Below, piece by piece: positions 51,113 to 59,272 of a DNA stretch of 64,000 nucleotides. Where the stretch lies: NCBI GenBank assembly GCA_035527845.1, contig DATKZT010000005.1, positions 1 through 64,000 on the forward strand, written 5' to 3'. Origin of the DNA: JAUWKC01 sp035527845. GTDB taxonomy: Bacteria > Planctomycetota > Phycisphaerae > Sedimentisphaerales > Anaerobacaceae. A model generated the notes under the pieces. It searched no databases and had not been told where the DNA came from. It was given only the letters and a program-made list of their open reading frames with translations. The translations under genes were made by a program, and so were the position numbers. Positions within the stretch are counted from its first letter, which is position 1. The number at the start of each line of letters is the position of its first letter.

Positions 51113-51739
51113 ATGGCAGATTTGAAGGCATTAGCTGATGCGGTGGTCAGGGGCGACCAAGGCGGGGCGGTAGAGCTTACCAAGGCGGCATTGAAGGATA
51201 GGATGCCGGTCAAGAGTATTCTGGACGAGGGCCTGATAGGGGGAATGGACATTCTGGCGGCTCGCTGGAAGCGCAACGAGGTCTATATACCGGAGGTTCT
51301 CATAGCGGCTCGCGCCATGAAGACGGCGATGGAGGTGCTCGAGCCCGAGCTCGCCAAGGCCGGCGTGAAGCCCGTGGGGAAGTTTTTGATAGGAACGGTA
51401 CAGGGAGACCTGCACGATATCGGCAAGAACCTCGTGGCAATGATGATGAAGGGGGCCGGTTTCCAGGTGACGGACGTCGGCATCGACGTTCCTGCGCAGA
51501 AGTTTGTCGATCAGGCGAAGAGTTCGGGCGCGCAGGTTGTGGGGCTGAGCGCACTGCTGACGACCACGATGCCGGCGATGGAAAAGACGCTCAAGGCCCT
51601 GAAGGAGGCGGGTGTTGCCGCTAAATTCATGGTCGGCGGGGCGCCGGTAACGCAGGCTTACGCCGACAAGATCGGTGCGGACGCTTATGCGCCGGATGCG
51701 GCGACGGCGGTGGACGTCGCCAAGAAGCTGATTGCCTGA
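51113..51739 (+). CDS. Corrinoid-binding protein of methyltransferase systems (MtbC/MtmC type)
   Basis: 208 aa. A helical cap (VELTKAALKDRMPVKSILDE, GLIGGMDILAARW) precedes the B12-binding Rossmann domain with D99-x-H101-x-x-G104 (GTVQGDLHDIGKN), where the His ligates cobalt, and VVGLSALLTTTMPAME and VGGAPVTQAYADKIGADAYA. Such proteins carry a methyl group between a substrate-specific methyltransferase and an acceptor. Neither partner enzyme nor reactivase is in the window. GAGGTGAAAGAGAG precedes the ATG and a terminator follows (51781), so it is transcribed alone. Confidence 0.9.
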   Translation: MADLKALADAVVRGDQGGAVELTKAALKDRMPVKSILDEGLIGGMDILAARWKRNEVYIPEVLIAARAMKTAMEVLEPELAKAGVKPVGKFLIGTVQGDLHDIGKNLVAMMMKGAGFQVTDVGIDVPAQKFVDQAKSSGAQVVGLSALLTTTMPAMEKTLKALKEAGVAAKFMVGGAPVTQAYADKIGADAYAPDAATAVDVAKKLIA

Positions 51740-51780
51740 TAATAGTTTTGGTTGACCAGGCAGCCACAAATATTTATTAG

Positions 51781-51807
51781 AAACAGCGCAATACGCGCTG
51801 TTTTTTT
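51781..51807 (+). terminator. Terminator of the corrinoid protein gene
   Basis: Stem AAACAGCGC / GCGCTGTTT, loop AATAC, and a T-run. A TAAAAT box at 51821-51826 just after it may be the -10 of the next gene, though no matching -35 was found. Confidence 0.88.
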
Positions 51808-51903
51808 GCGCCCGATATGGTAAAATAGACACTTGGTCGGTTTGGGAAATTGGGAGGGTGAATAGGTCGGGTTTTAGCTGCCGGGCGCGGCGCCGGGTTT
51901 GGT

Positions 51904-53601
51904 ATGCGTCCAATAAAGAACGAAAATCTTGGGCGGTTGCTGCTGCAGCTTCGTTTCACTCCTCAGAAGCACCGCCAGAAACAACTGGAAGCGGCAGAAA
52001 ACCTGCTCAGGATTATCGATGCGGAGAAGGAATACCCATTTGAGTTTGTGTGCTTTCGCATAACGGGCTATCACCCGAAGAACCTCGGAGAGCACGAGCT
52101 GATAAGGGGTGAGGAGCTTTCGGAGGACCTGCGGATATTCATCTCCAGGCTCAGCGGTCGACTGGCGCCTCGGATGTCGCAACAACAAGAGAAGGTCTAT
52201 ACTGTCGAGGAGCTGGCGGCACAGTTGAGTGTGTCAACCAAAACAATTGATCGGTGGCGCAGGCGCGGTCTGCTTGCCCGCAAGTTTATTTTTGACGACG
52301 GCAGGAAACGTCTTGGTTTCTTTCAATCGGCCGTGGATGAGTTCCTCAACAGGAATCCCGACGTTATCGCCAAGGCGAGCAGTTTCGGCAGACTTACGAA
52401 CAAAGAAAAGCAACGCATCGTCCGCCGGGCCTGTGCGCTGGCCGCCAAGGGTGGTATGAGCCGGCATCAGGTAATCGCGCGGATAGCCAAAGAGACGCAC
52501 CGGGCGCACGAGACGATCAGATACACGGTCATGAGCTACGAGATCGCCAATCCCCAGAACCCGGTATTTGGTAAGGCGTTCGGCGCCATACAACCAGGCG
52601 AGGCGGCCGAGCTTTACAAGCTCTTCAAGCAGGGCGGCAGCGTCACCGAGCTGATGAGCCGTTTTGCTCGCAGCAAGAGCTCGATATACCGATTGATAAA
52701 TCTTCAGAGGGCCAAGGCGATTCAGGCCAGGAAGATCGAATTCATAGCGAGCGAGGAGTTTTTTAAGGAGGGCGCAAAAGAGGAGATTCTGGGAAAACCG
52801 GTGAGCTGGAAGCGAGCAGACTCGGGCCCGCGGGCGGAACCATTCGAGCTGGCGGGTGATTCGCTGCTTCCGGAGTACATGCAGACATTGAAGAACGCGC
52901 CGGTGCTGGATCGGGAGACCGAGCAGGCGATGTTCAGGCGGTATAACTATCTGAAATATCTGGCGTCCGTAACGCGTACGGGTCTGAGTCTTTCGCACGT
53001 ATCGGGCTTCCGTCTCAAGGAGGTGGAAGGCTATTTGGCGGAGGCCGAAAGTATTAAGCAGATGATTATCGAGGCGAATCTGCGCCTCGTTATCAGCGTG
53101 GCCATGAAACACACCACCAGCGGCATGGGCCTCTCGGATTTGGTCAGCGAGGGGAATTTTTCGTTGATGCAGGCGGTGGAGAAATTTGATTACACACGTG
53201 GTTTTCGTTTCAGCAGTCTGGCTTCCTGGGCGATAGCAAAGGATTACGCCCGCCGTGCGTCCGATGAGGGGGTAAGGGTCGGCAGGTCGCGCACCGCCTA
53301 TTTGCGGGACGTCCATCTGGACCTGCGTTCGAGAGGGGGCGCAGACGTCGCGGCGGTTGAACGGGCCAGGCAGAGTCTGACACAGGTGATAAAGGAGGAT
53401 CTGAACGAGCGGGAGGAATATATCATTTTGAATCACTTCGGCCTGCTGGGCTCGCCGGTCAAAAAGACGAAAAAGACCCTGGCGGCAATCGGCGAGGACT
53501 TGGGAATAAGCAAAGAAAGGGTCCGCCAGATTGAGCTGGTAGCACTTCAGAAGCTCCGCCACAGCCTCAGCGCCGAGCAGTTCGAGCTGCTCACCGGCTA
53601 A
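51904..53601 (+). CDS. Sigma-70 family factor with N-terminal HTH extension
   Basis: 565 aa. Residues about 96-140 form a MerR/excisionase-like helix-turn-helix (YTVEELAAQLSVSTKTIDRW). Two further helical segments follow (KGGMSRHQVIARIAKETHRA; TELMSRFARSKSSIYRLINL), each HTH-like. Region 2 starts near 387 (IEANLRLVISVAMKHTTSGM, LSDLVSEGNFSLMQAVEKFD, YTRGFRFSSLASWAI), and region 4 ends the protein (LAAIGEDLGISKERVRQIEL). Core regions resemble group 1/2 sigma factors (RpoD/RpoS type), but region 1.2 is replaced. It may recognise a dedicated promoter class. The start codon has only a weak ribosome site. Confidence 0.85.
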   Translation: MRPIKNENLGRLLLQLRFTPQKHRQKQLEAAENLLRIIDAEKEYPFEFVCFRITGYHPKNLGEHELIRGEELSEDLRIFISRLSGRLAPRMSQQQEKVYTVEELAAQLSVSTKTIDRWRRRGLLARKFIFDDGRKRLGFFQSAVDEFLNRNPDVIAKASSFGRLTNKEKQRIVRRACALAAKGGMSRHQVIARIAKETHRAHETIRYTVMSYEIANPQNPVFGKAFGAIQPGEAAELYKLFKQGGSVTELMSRFARSKSSIYRLINLQRAKAIQARKIEFIASEEFFKEGAKEEILGKPVSWKRADSGPRAEPFELAGDSLLPEYMQTLKNAPVLDRETEQAMFRRYNYLKYLASVTRTGLSLSHVSGFRLKEVEGYLAEAESIKQMIIEANLRLVISVAMKHTTSGMGLSDLVSEGNFSLMQAVEKFDYTRGFRFSSLASWAIAKDYARRASDEGVRVGRSRTAYLRDVHLDLRSRGGADVAAVERARQSLTQVIKEDLNEREEYIILNHFGLLGSPVKKTKKTLAAIGEDLGISKERVRQIELVALQKLRHSLSAEQFELLTG

Positions 53602-53639
53602 TTGCCAAAATAATGGTCCTTGCCCGAAACCTCCCCAAC

Positions 53640-53995
53640 CCCGCGACCTCCCTCCCAATAATCAATACTTGTCCGCCTCCGGCGGATTCGACATTCCTTG
53701 TTCGATATTCGATATTCGCTTCTAAACCCCCTTGTTTACCCGCCCTTTACCCGCTGCTTGCCCGCCTCCGGAGGGTTTACCCGCCGCAGGCGGGTCCTTC
53801 TCGTCCGCCGCTTGCCCGCCTCGCTTTTTGGTGGGTTTACCCGCCGCGTCTTTTGGCGGGCTCACAACGCCAGCACGGCTTAGCCGTCGCCGATACGGCG
53901 ACGCAATACCCTAATATCCTCGCCCCCCTTCCCCCCGCAAGCCCCCAAGCTCCGTCCCCCAACCCCATGATTTCCCCCAGTTTTTGCCACTTTCC
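53640..53995. repeat. Cluster of GC-rich palindromic repeats
   Basis: Repeated units of the form CCGCCTCCGGCGG and CCCGCC...GGCGGG occur at about 53669-53688, 53760-53795 (including CCCGCCGCAGGCGGG), 53800-53862 and 53880-53905 (CGTCGCCGATACGGCGACG). Short frames across it are rich in P, A and R and are not credible. It separates the sigma factor from the methyltransferase gene and resembles dispersed palindromic elements of accessory boundaries. Confidence 0.6.
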
Positions 53996-54033
53996 ATATT
54001 GCAAATTATCACGCAGGCTTTATACTAACTCCC

Positions 54034-55524
54034 ATGGTGAGGAAATCCATATCCGAATCCGGGAAGACTCCACCGGCTGGCAAGCCATCCGTCCTCGTCG
54101 ATACGCGCGTCATCTATTGTGGCGACAACCTCGACCAGCTAAAGAAATTTCCTGATCACTGCGTGGATCTTATTTATATCGACCCACCCTTCAATTCCAA
54201 CCGAAACTACGAGGTCTTCTGGGGCGAAACAAAGGAAAAACGCTCCTTCGAAGACCGCCACGCCTCCACCCACGCCTACATCGAATTCATGCGCCCAAGG
54301 TGCGTCGAGCTCCACCGCGTCCTAAGAAAAACCGGCTCCTTCTACTTCCACTGCGACTGGCACGCATCACACTATGTCAAAATTATGCTCGACCAGATCT
54401 TTAGTGAAAACCAGTTTCAGAATGAAATCATATGGAAGCGAACAACATCACACAATGACCCCGGTAAATACGGCAACATCCATGATAGCATATTTTTCTA
54501 CGCCAAAGGGAAAAACTGGGCGTGGAACAAAATCTATCAGGCATACTCCGAAGATTTTATCGAACGATTTAAGCGCACTGATCCGGACGGCCGTCGCTGG
54601 TATGACGATAATATAACCGGCGCCGGTGAAACAAAGGGGGATTACGAATGGAAAGGCATGAAACCCCCATCAGGAAGACATTGGGGGTACCACAAGGAAA
54701 CGATGACGCGTTTTGAGGCAGAGGGCCGGATATTTTACACCAGAAGTGGAATGCCCCGACTCAAACGATATCTGGATGAAGCCAAAGGCGTTCCGCTTCA
54801 ATCCCTATGGACTGATATTTCTCCCATAAACTCCCAGGCCACCGAGCGTCTTGGCTATCCGACACAAAAGCCACTGGCCTTGCTTGACAGAATTATAAAA
54901 GCCTCCAGCAATCCTAACGACATTGTCCTCGATGCGTTTTGCGGGTGCGGGACAGCACTCGTCGCCGCCGAAAACCTCGGCCGCCAGTGGATCGGCATTG
55001 ATATTTCCCCCACCGCCTGCCGCGTTATGGCCAAGCGCCTCCGTGATGTCTGCGGTATGAAAGAGGATGAGAAACTCTGGCGCATCGGGCGTGGGTTCGT
55101 CGTTCGTGGTTTGCCGTGGACCGAAAAGAAGCTGCGCGAGATTCCCCCGTTTGAATTTGAAAACTGGGCCGTTATCGCCCTCGGCGGTGTGCCGAATGTT
55201 GCTAAGGTCGGCGATATGGGCATAGATGGCCGAATCTACCCCGTCTCGGCCATCCCCAAGAAAAAGAAAGGCGAACTCGATTTTATGGACGTCTGGTATC
55301 CAATCCAGGTCAAACAGAAAGACAAGGTCGGCCGTCCCGATATCGATTCCTTCGAGGCCGTTATGATCCGTGAAGACCGCAACAAGGGCTTCTTCGTTGC
55401 GTTCGACTACTCATCCGATGCCATCTCAGAAATTCAGGCCTTCTTCAAAAAAACCGGAAAATCCATCATCGCACTGACCGTCAAAGACATACTCGATGAA
55501 CAAATCGCCTACAAATTAGCATAA
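54034..55524 (+). CDS. DNA methyltransferase (beta class) fused to an Mrr-like nuclease domain
   Basis: 496 aa. Motif IV is DPPF (50-53) in VDLIYIDPPFNSN, followed by a target-recognition-type middle and then motif I FCGCG (302-306). This IV-TRD-I order is that of beta-class N6-adenine/N4-cytosine enzymes. Residues about 370-496 form a second domain resembling Mrr-type PD-(D/E)xK nucleases: GDMGIDGR with D398, then IQVKQ with Q425-x-K427, the QxK variant known in Mrr proteins, and KGFFVAFDY after it. A single chain with both activities would be a type IIG-like or methyl-directed system. No specificity or helicase subunit is adjacent. Confidence 0.8.
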   Translation: MVRKSISESGKTPPAGKPSVLVDTRVIYCGDNLDQLKKFPDHCVDLIYIDPPFNSNRNYEVFWGETKEKRSFEDRHASTHAYIEFMRPRCVELHRVLRKTGSFYFHCDWHASHYVKIMLDQIFSENQFQNEIIWKRTTSHNDPGKYGNIHDSIFFYAKGKNWAWNKIYQAYSEDFIERFKRTDPDGRRWYDDNITGAGETKGDYEWKGMKPPSGRHWGYHKETMTRFEAEGRIFYTRSGMPRLKRYLDEAKGVPLQSLWTDISPINSQATERLGYPTQKPLALLDRIIKASSNPNDIVLDAFCGCGTALVAAENLGRQWIGIDISPTACRVMAKRLRDVCGMKEDEKLWRIGRGFVVRGLPWTEKKLREIPPFEFENWAVIALGGVPNVAKVGDMGIDGRIYPVSAIPKKKKGELDFMDVWYPIQVKQKDKVGRPDIDSFEAVMIREDRNKGFFVAFDYSSDAISEIQAFFKKTGKSIIALTVKDILDEQIAYKLA

Positions 55525-55580
55525 GAAAATAAGGTTAATTTTAAATGAGAGAATGCTGGTATATTTAATTCGAGCCTATT

Positions 55581-56090
55581 GTGAATATATTAACTGTTTT
55601 ACTGACAATTATAGGTAGCGGAGTAGCTGCCGCTTGAATATCACACTATTTAGCCAAAAGCAAAGAAGAATTTTTCTATAAACGTAAAAAACTTGAAGAA
55701 TTATATAAGTGCATTGAAAGATACACCACTTTGTTGTTTGTTATGAACCATATGTGGCTAAGAGTAATGGATGGCGACTTAAGTTTCAATCAGGGTTTAG
55801 ATATGCAAATTAAAAATAACGGCGAAGAAGAAAAACACCTTCTGCCAGAGATTGACATGTTAATTAATCTATATTTTTTAAATTTTTTACCCACCTATAA
55901 GGATTTTGTAAAAAAAAGAGATGTAATTAATGAATTGTATCAGGATTTTAAATGTATCTACAAAGTAAAAGGCCCAACGATTGATTATAGTAAAAATAAA
56001 AAAGAATTTGTAAAGGCTTTACTCGAAGTGGATGAGGGTTCAAAAGCATTGTTAAATGAAGTTGCAAAATATACTCAAAAATTAAAATAA
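55581..56090 (+). pseudogene. Small membrane protein gene interrupted by one in-frame TGA
   Basis: Translation from GTG 55581 gives a hydrophobic N-terminus (ILTVLLTIIGSGVAAA), then TGA at 55635-55637, and continues in the same frame as ISHYLAKSKEEFFYKRKKLE to the stop at 56090. A tryptophan codon (TGG) at that place would restore a helix plus cytoplasmic coiled-coil-like region typical of small phage- or defence-associated membrane proteins. The remaining 119-residue frame from 55731 lacks a ribosome site. A/T-rich, unlike the chromosome around it. Nonsense mutation, sequencing error and recoding are all possible. Confidence 0.6.
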
Positions 56091-56118
56091 GCATAAATAT
56101 TCTACAAGGAGATAATAT

Positions 56119-56823
56119 ATGATTTATAAAGCATATAGCTCTGATACTGAAAGGTTTCTCTCTCTGCCTGAAACAGGCATGGGCTATCAAGTATTTGAGG
56201 CAGAAATACATGGTGGAGTCACTCATAAAAAAAGATACATTATCTACAACGGAGAACTGATTGTCGATTTAGACAGCAGATTTTCGGACTGCAAGAAGCA
56301 AATAAAAATATCAGGTTTTTCCAAAGTGCTGAATGAAGCTAAATCGTTGCCTATCAAAACCGCAACAATTTCTTTAGTTTCTAAAGCAACACTATTAGAA
56401 AGACAAACTCTTAGTGAAAATAAGGAACAGTATAAGCACAGACATCGAGGCGGCCAAGGGGCTAAAGACAATCCAAAAGAGTCTGCGAATGGGAGCGAAT
56501 TATTTGTGAGGCTTTCTGCTTATAAAAATGACCACAGGGTTGATTTTGAAAAGAAAAAACTTAAAAAAGGCAGTTACACAACAACCGATTTGGACTACAA
56601 GGATTGTGTTAAGTATAGTGATGACCCTGTTGACAGATATGCTTTGCCAAATGATGACCCGATTGAATGGGCTTTTTATATTCGACCAAAAATGAGAGAT
56701 GAACTTCAAAGGGGGATTGTTCAACCCGCCTTTGGCCATGAAGGTGGTGGAATCGAGGTGTATTTCGAAAATGGAACTTCTGATGGTACCTTTATAGAAG
56801 CAAAAGAATATGGCAAAACTTAA
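56119..56823 (+). CDS. Hypothetical protein with LPETGMGYQV motif
   Basis: 234 aa, good ribosome site (AAGGAG at 56107). I do not recognise the family. The N-terminus reads FLSLPETGMGYQVFEAEIHG and shares LPExGMGYQV with the small protein encoded next. The centre is K-rich and polar (KHRHRGGQGAKDNPKESANG), the end beta-rich (GGGIEVYFENGTSDGTF). No signal peptide or membrane helix. Clearly A/T-rich, consistent with recent transfer along with its neighbours. Confidence 0.65.
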   Translation: MIYKAYSSDTERFLSLPETGMGYQVFEAEIHGGVTHKKRYIIYNGELIVDLDSRFSDCKKQIKISGFSKVLNEAKSLPIKTATISLVSKATLLERQTLSENKEQYKHRHRGGQGAKDNPKESANGSELFVRLSAYKNDHRVDFEKKKLKKGSYTTTDLDYKDCVKYSDDPVDRYALPNDDPIEWAFYIRPKMRDELQRGIVQPAFGHEGGGIEVYFENGTSDGTFIEAKEYGKT

Positions 56824-57025
56824 AATTAACTTATTACAAAAACAAGTTGACATTTTGAAAAATTTACCTGAACAAGGAATGGGTTATCAGGTTGTGGATA
56901 TAACTCTCAAAAATGGTATGACACTCAACGGAAAAGTTGTACTTAATTCAATGTATCTCCAAATAGAAGACAACGAAAAAATCGACCCGAATGAAATAGA
57001 GGCAATTCAACTACATAAAAACTAA
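56810..57025 (+). CDS. Small protein with LPEQGMGYQV motif
   Basis: 71 aa, overlapping the previous gene by 14 bp. It reads VDILKNLPEQGMGYQVVDIT, then LKNGMTLNGKVVLNSMYLQI, forming a probable beta-barrel-like small fold that matches the first 50 residues of the upstream protein. The two appear to be a duplicated domain, once with and once without a C-terminal extension. Function unknown. Confidence 0.62.
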   Translation: MAKLKINLLQKQVDILKNLPEQGMGYQVVDITLKNGMTLNGKVVLNSMYLQIEDNEKIDPNEIEAIQLHKN

Positions 57026-57105
57026 TATCATGTTCAATCACTTTAATTAGGTCAATTAGTCAAGAAGACCCGTTGACAAAACGTTCTTGATTTGGGCTTT
57101 TCTTC

Positions 57106-57133
57106 TTGACTTTCCCCAAAAATATGTTAAAAT
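57106..57133 (+). promoter_or_regulatory. Promoter-like sequence upstream of the decamer repeat tract
   Basis: TTGACT (57106-57111) and TAAAAT (57128-57133) with 16 bp between. A TTGACA lies at 57073. No solid gene follows, only the repeat tract. Confidence 0.4.
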
Positions 57134-57180
57134 ACCCCCCAGAATGTTACAACCTGATACTGAATACTAAATGCGGACCC

Positions 57181-57950
57181 CCTTAAAATGGCTACCCAAG
57201 CCCAATCCGTCTTAAATACCAAATCTGAAATCGTAAATCGTAAATTAGATAAGCCTGCCTATAAGGCAGCTATCTCACCGGGACTGCCCCCGTCTCAACC
57301 ACCCTCTGGCAAACCCGGCAACCTTGCCACCAGCCAGCCAAATTACCCATCCTGCCTTCCTTCAAATAGAATCCCGCCCAAAGGGCCTCCACAATTTTGC
57401 ATTTTACATTTTGATCTTTGCATTTTCCGCTACAAGTGTAGAGAATCCTCTACAAATCGGCCCCTTTTTGTACAAACGAACCCAATCTCCAAAACAGCCA
57501 AAATCAGCGCAAACCCAGTCCCCACAAAGGATTACGGAAATGAAGGCCCTTCGGCAAGACCCAAAAACGAACCCAAACGAACCCAAACGAACCCAAAACG
57601 AACCCAATTTTTCACCCGTCAGGGCCCCTCAAAGCCAAAACGAACCCAAACGAACCCAAAGCAAACCCAACCTGTCGCGGCGCAGCGCCTCGCGAAGTCG
57701 GATCAACCCAAAAATCGACCCAACTTCTTTCATCGAAAGGGCTTACGGCAAAAATGCCAAATTCTCCCGCAGAAAAACAAACCCAAGCAAACCCAAAGCA
57801 AAGCCAATCGAACTCCAAGCGGAGCGGAGATCCCTACGGGTGAGCTTCATGAAATCCTCAACCCGGGGACCGATCAAACCCAATTTGTCGCAGGGGCCTA
57901 TGTTTCAGGAGACGGAACCTAATTTATGTCTGGGGGCGAGGCGCGCCGGG
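57181..57950 (+). repeat. Tract of ACGAACCCAA-type decamers with spurious open frames
   Basis: The unit ACGAACCCAA and variants repeat at 57563-57606 and 57636-57672, with related AGCAAACCCAA near 57780. Because ten is not a multiple of three, all frames stay open and yield peptides such as NEPKRTQNEPN and KRTQTNPKRTQ in two overlapping frames (57188-57922 and 57324-58202). The second runs into antisense sequence of the cyclotransferase gene. Low-complexity tracts of this sort recur in related genomes. I treat it as a noncoding repeat; a real short protein from ATG 57188 cannot be excluded. Confidence 0.6.
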
Positions 57951-57979
57951 GCCTCGTGGAGAGGCGATGAGGCGGTCGA

Positions 57980-58774
57980 TCATTTGGGTGGGGTCAGCTC
58001 GATGTGGAAGATTTTGGGCCAGAGCTTTCCGGTTACGAACAAGCGGTCGTTCTTTTCGTCGCAGGCAATTCCGTTGAGGACATCGACGCGGGGCGTGCGT
58101 TCGGCTGGGGGCAGGAGTCCGGCGAGGTCTATCCACGCCTCGACCCTGCCGGTGTCGGGGGCGATTATTGCGATGCGGTCTGTCGGCCAGATGTTGGCGT
58201 AGATCTTTCCGCGGACGAATTCGAGCTCGTTGATTGCCGTAACCGGGGTGTTGTTGTCGTGGACTTTCAGTCGGCCCGTTACTGCGAAGGTATTCGGGTC
58301 GAGGAAGGTGATATTGGAGGTGCCGTCGCTCATGATGAGCCGCTTTTTGTCGTGTGTGATTCCCCAGCCCTGCGTGTCGTACCTGAAAGTGCGGAGCAGA
58401 GTAAAGGTCTTCTTATCATAGACAAATCCGGTCTTGGCCTTCCAGGTGAGCTGGATTATTTTGTCGCCGAAGACGGTGATTCCTTCGCCGAAGAGTTGGG
58501 ACGGGAGGCTGCGGAGGCTGAGGACTTTTGCGTTTTCCAATTGAACCTTTCTCAGAGAGGATGTGCCGTAGCCGCCCGTGCCTTCGTAAAGAGCGCCCTC
58601 GTCGAAGACCAGCCCCTGGGTGAAGGCCTCTTTGTCGTGGGGGTACGTATGGAGGACTTTGTAGCCATAGACGGGCGTCTTAGGGGCGGTATGGGAGACG
58701 GCGCGGCAGCAGACAGGCAGCGTGAGCGACAAGGTCAATACGACTCGTGGGAGCATTCTTTGAAAAAGGCCCAT
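57980..58774 (-). CDS. Glutaminyl-peptide cyclotransferase (glutamine cyclotransferase), exported
   Basis: 264 aa. It converts N-terminal glutamine of peptides to pyroglutamate. Signal peptide about 1-25. The plant/bacterial QC five-bladed propeller signatures are present: YPHDKEAFTQGLVFDEGALY, EGTGGYGTSSLRKV, FGEGITVFGDKIIQLTWK, GWGITHDKKRLIMSDGTSNI, INELEFVRGKIYANIWPTD and VLNGIACDEKNDRLFVTGK. Length is standard. It stands alone between the decamer tract and a gap. Confidence 0.92.
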   Translation of the reverse strand: MGLFQRMLPRVVLTLSLTLPVCCRAVSHTAPKTPVYGYKVLHTYPHDKEAFTQGLVFDEGALYEGTGGYGTSSLRKVQLENAKVLSLRSLPSQLFGEGITVFGDKIIQLTWKAKTGFVYDKKTFTLLRTFRYDTQGWGITHDKKRLIMSDGTSNITFLDPNTFAVTGRLKVHDNNTPVTAINELEFVRGKIYANIWPTDRIAIIAPDTGRVEAWIDLAGLLPPAERTPRVDVLNGIACDEKNDRLFVTGKLWPKIFHIELTPPK

Positions 58775-59272
58775 ATAAGACGCACCCGTTGCACTAATTG
58801 GCTCTCAATTTGGGGGCTCATTCTAACAGATTTGCTTATTGCAGGCAAACGCGGATTTTTACAGGGGATGGCCGGATGCAGGATGTTGGCTGTATTATGG
58901 GGGCGAGTCCATATACTCGGGTCCTTAAGTGACAAAAAGGATTTTGAATATGAGGCCATAAGCTTTCTTAAGGGCCGCTTGGCCTGACCGGCTTCTGAGG
59001 TCGCCTTGGGGATTGTGCCGACCAATTTGGGCGGCTTCTGGTTCCGGAAGCCAAAACGGCTCGGAAAAAGCCCACCGTCTCTGTCGCTCACTGGCGGCGG
59101 CCGGACACAAGATATTTTTTTTGTAATATTTGTGGTTGACGCGGCTGCTATAAAGTGATAATTGATTGTTAATTTCGGCGTGCGATATTAATGTGGGATT
59201 CCAATAAGGGATTGGATTCCGGTGAATTTTTTTCAGTTCGCAATGATTTGTGAAGTGTGAAAGGAGGCCACT
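58775..59272 (+). other. 498-bp intergenic region without a supported gene
   Basis: Divergent region between the cyclotransferase and the lipoprotein gene. A TTGACG at 59136 with TAATTG at 59159 (17 bp) is a weak promoter candidate for the lipoprotein gene. Short minus-strand frames (58735-59091) show no ribosome site or domain. Confidence 0.45.

Noticed and set aside
57324..58202. 292-residue frame rich in NEPKRTQ
   Set aside because: Its second half is antisense of the cyclotransferase gene and the first half is decamer repeat; no independent evidence of coding.
58004..58987. 327-residue plus-strand frame over the cyclotransferase gene
   Set aside because: The minus-strand protein carries clear family motifs and a signal peptide, so this is a shadow.
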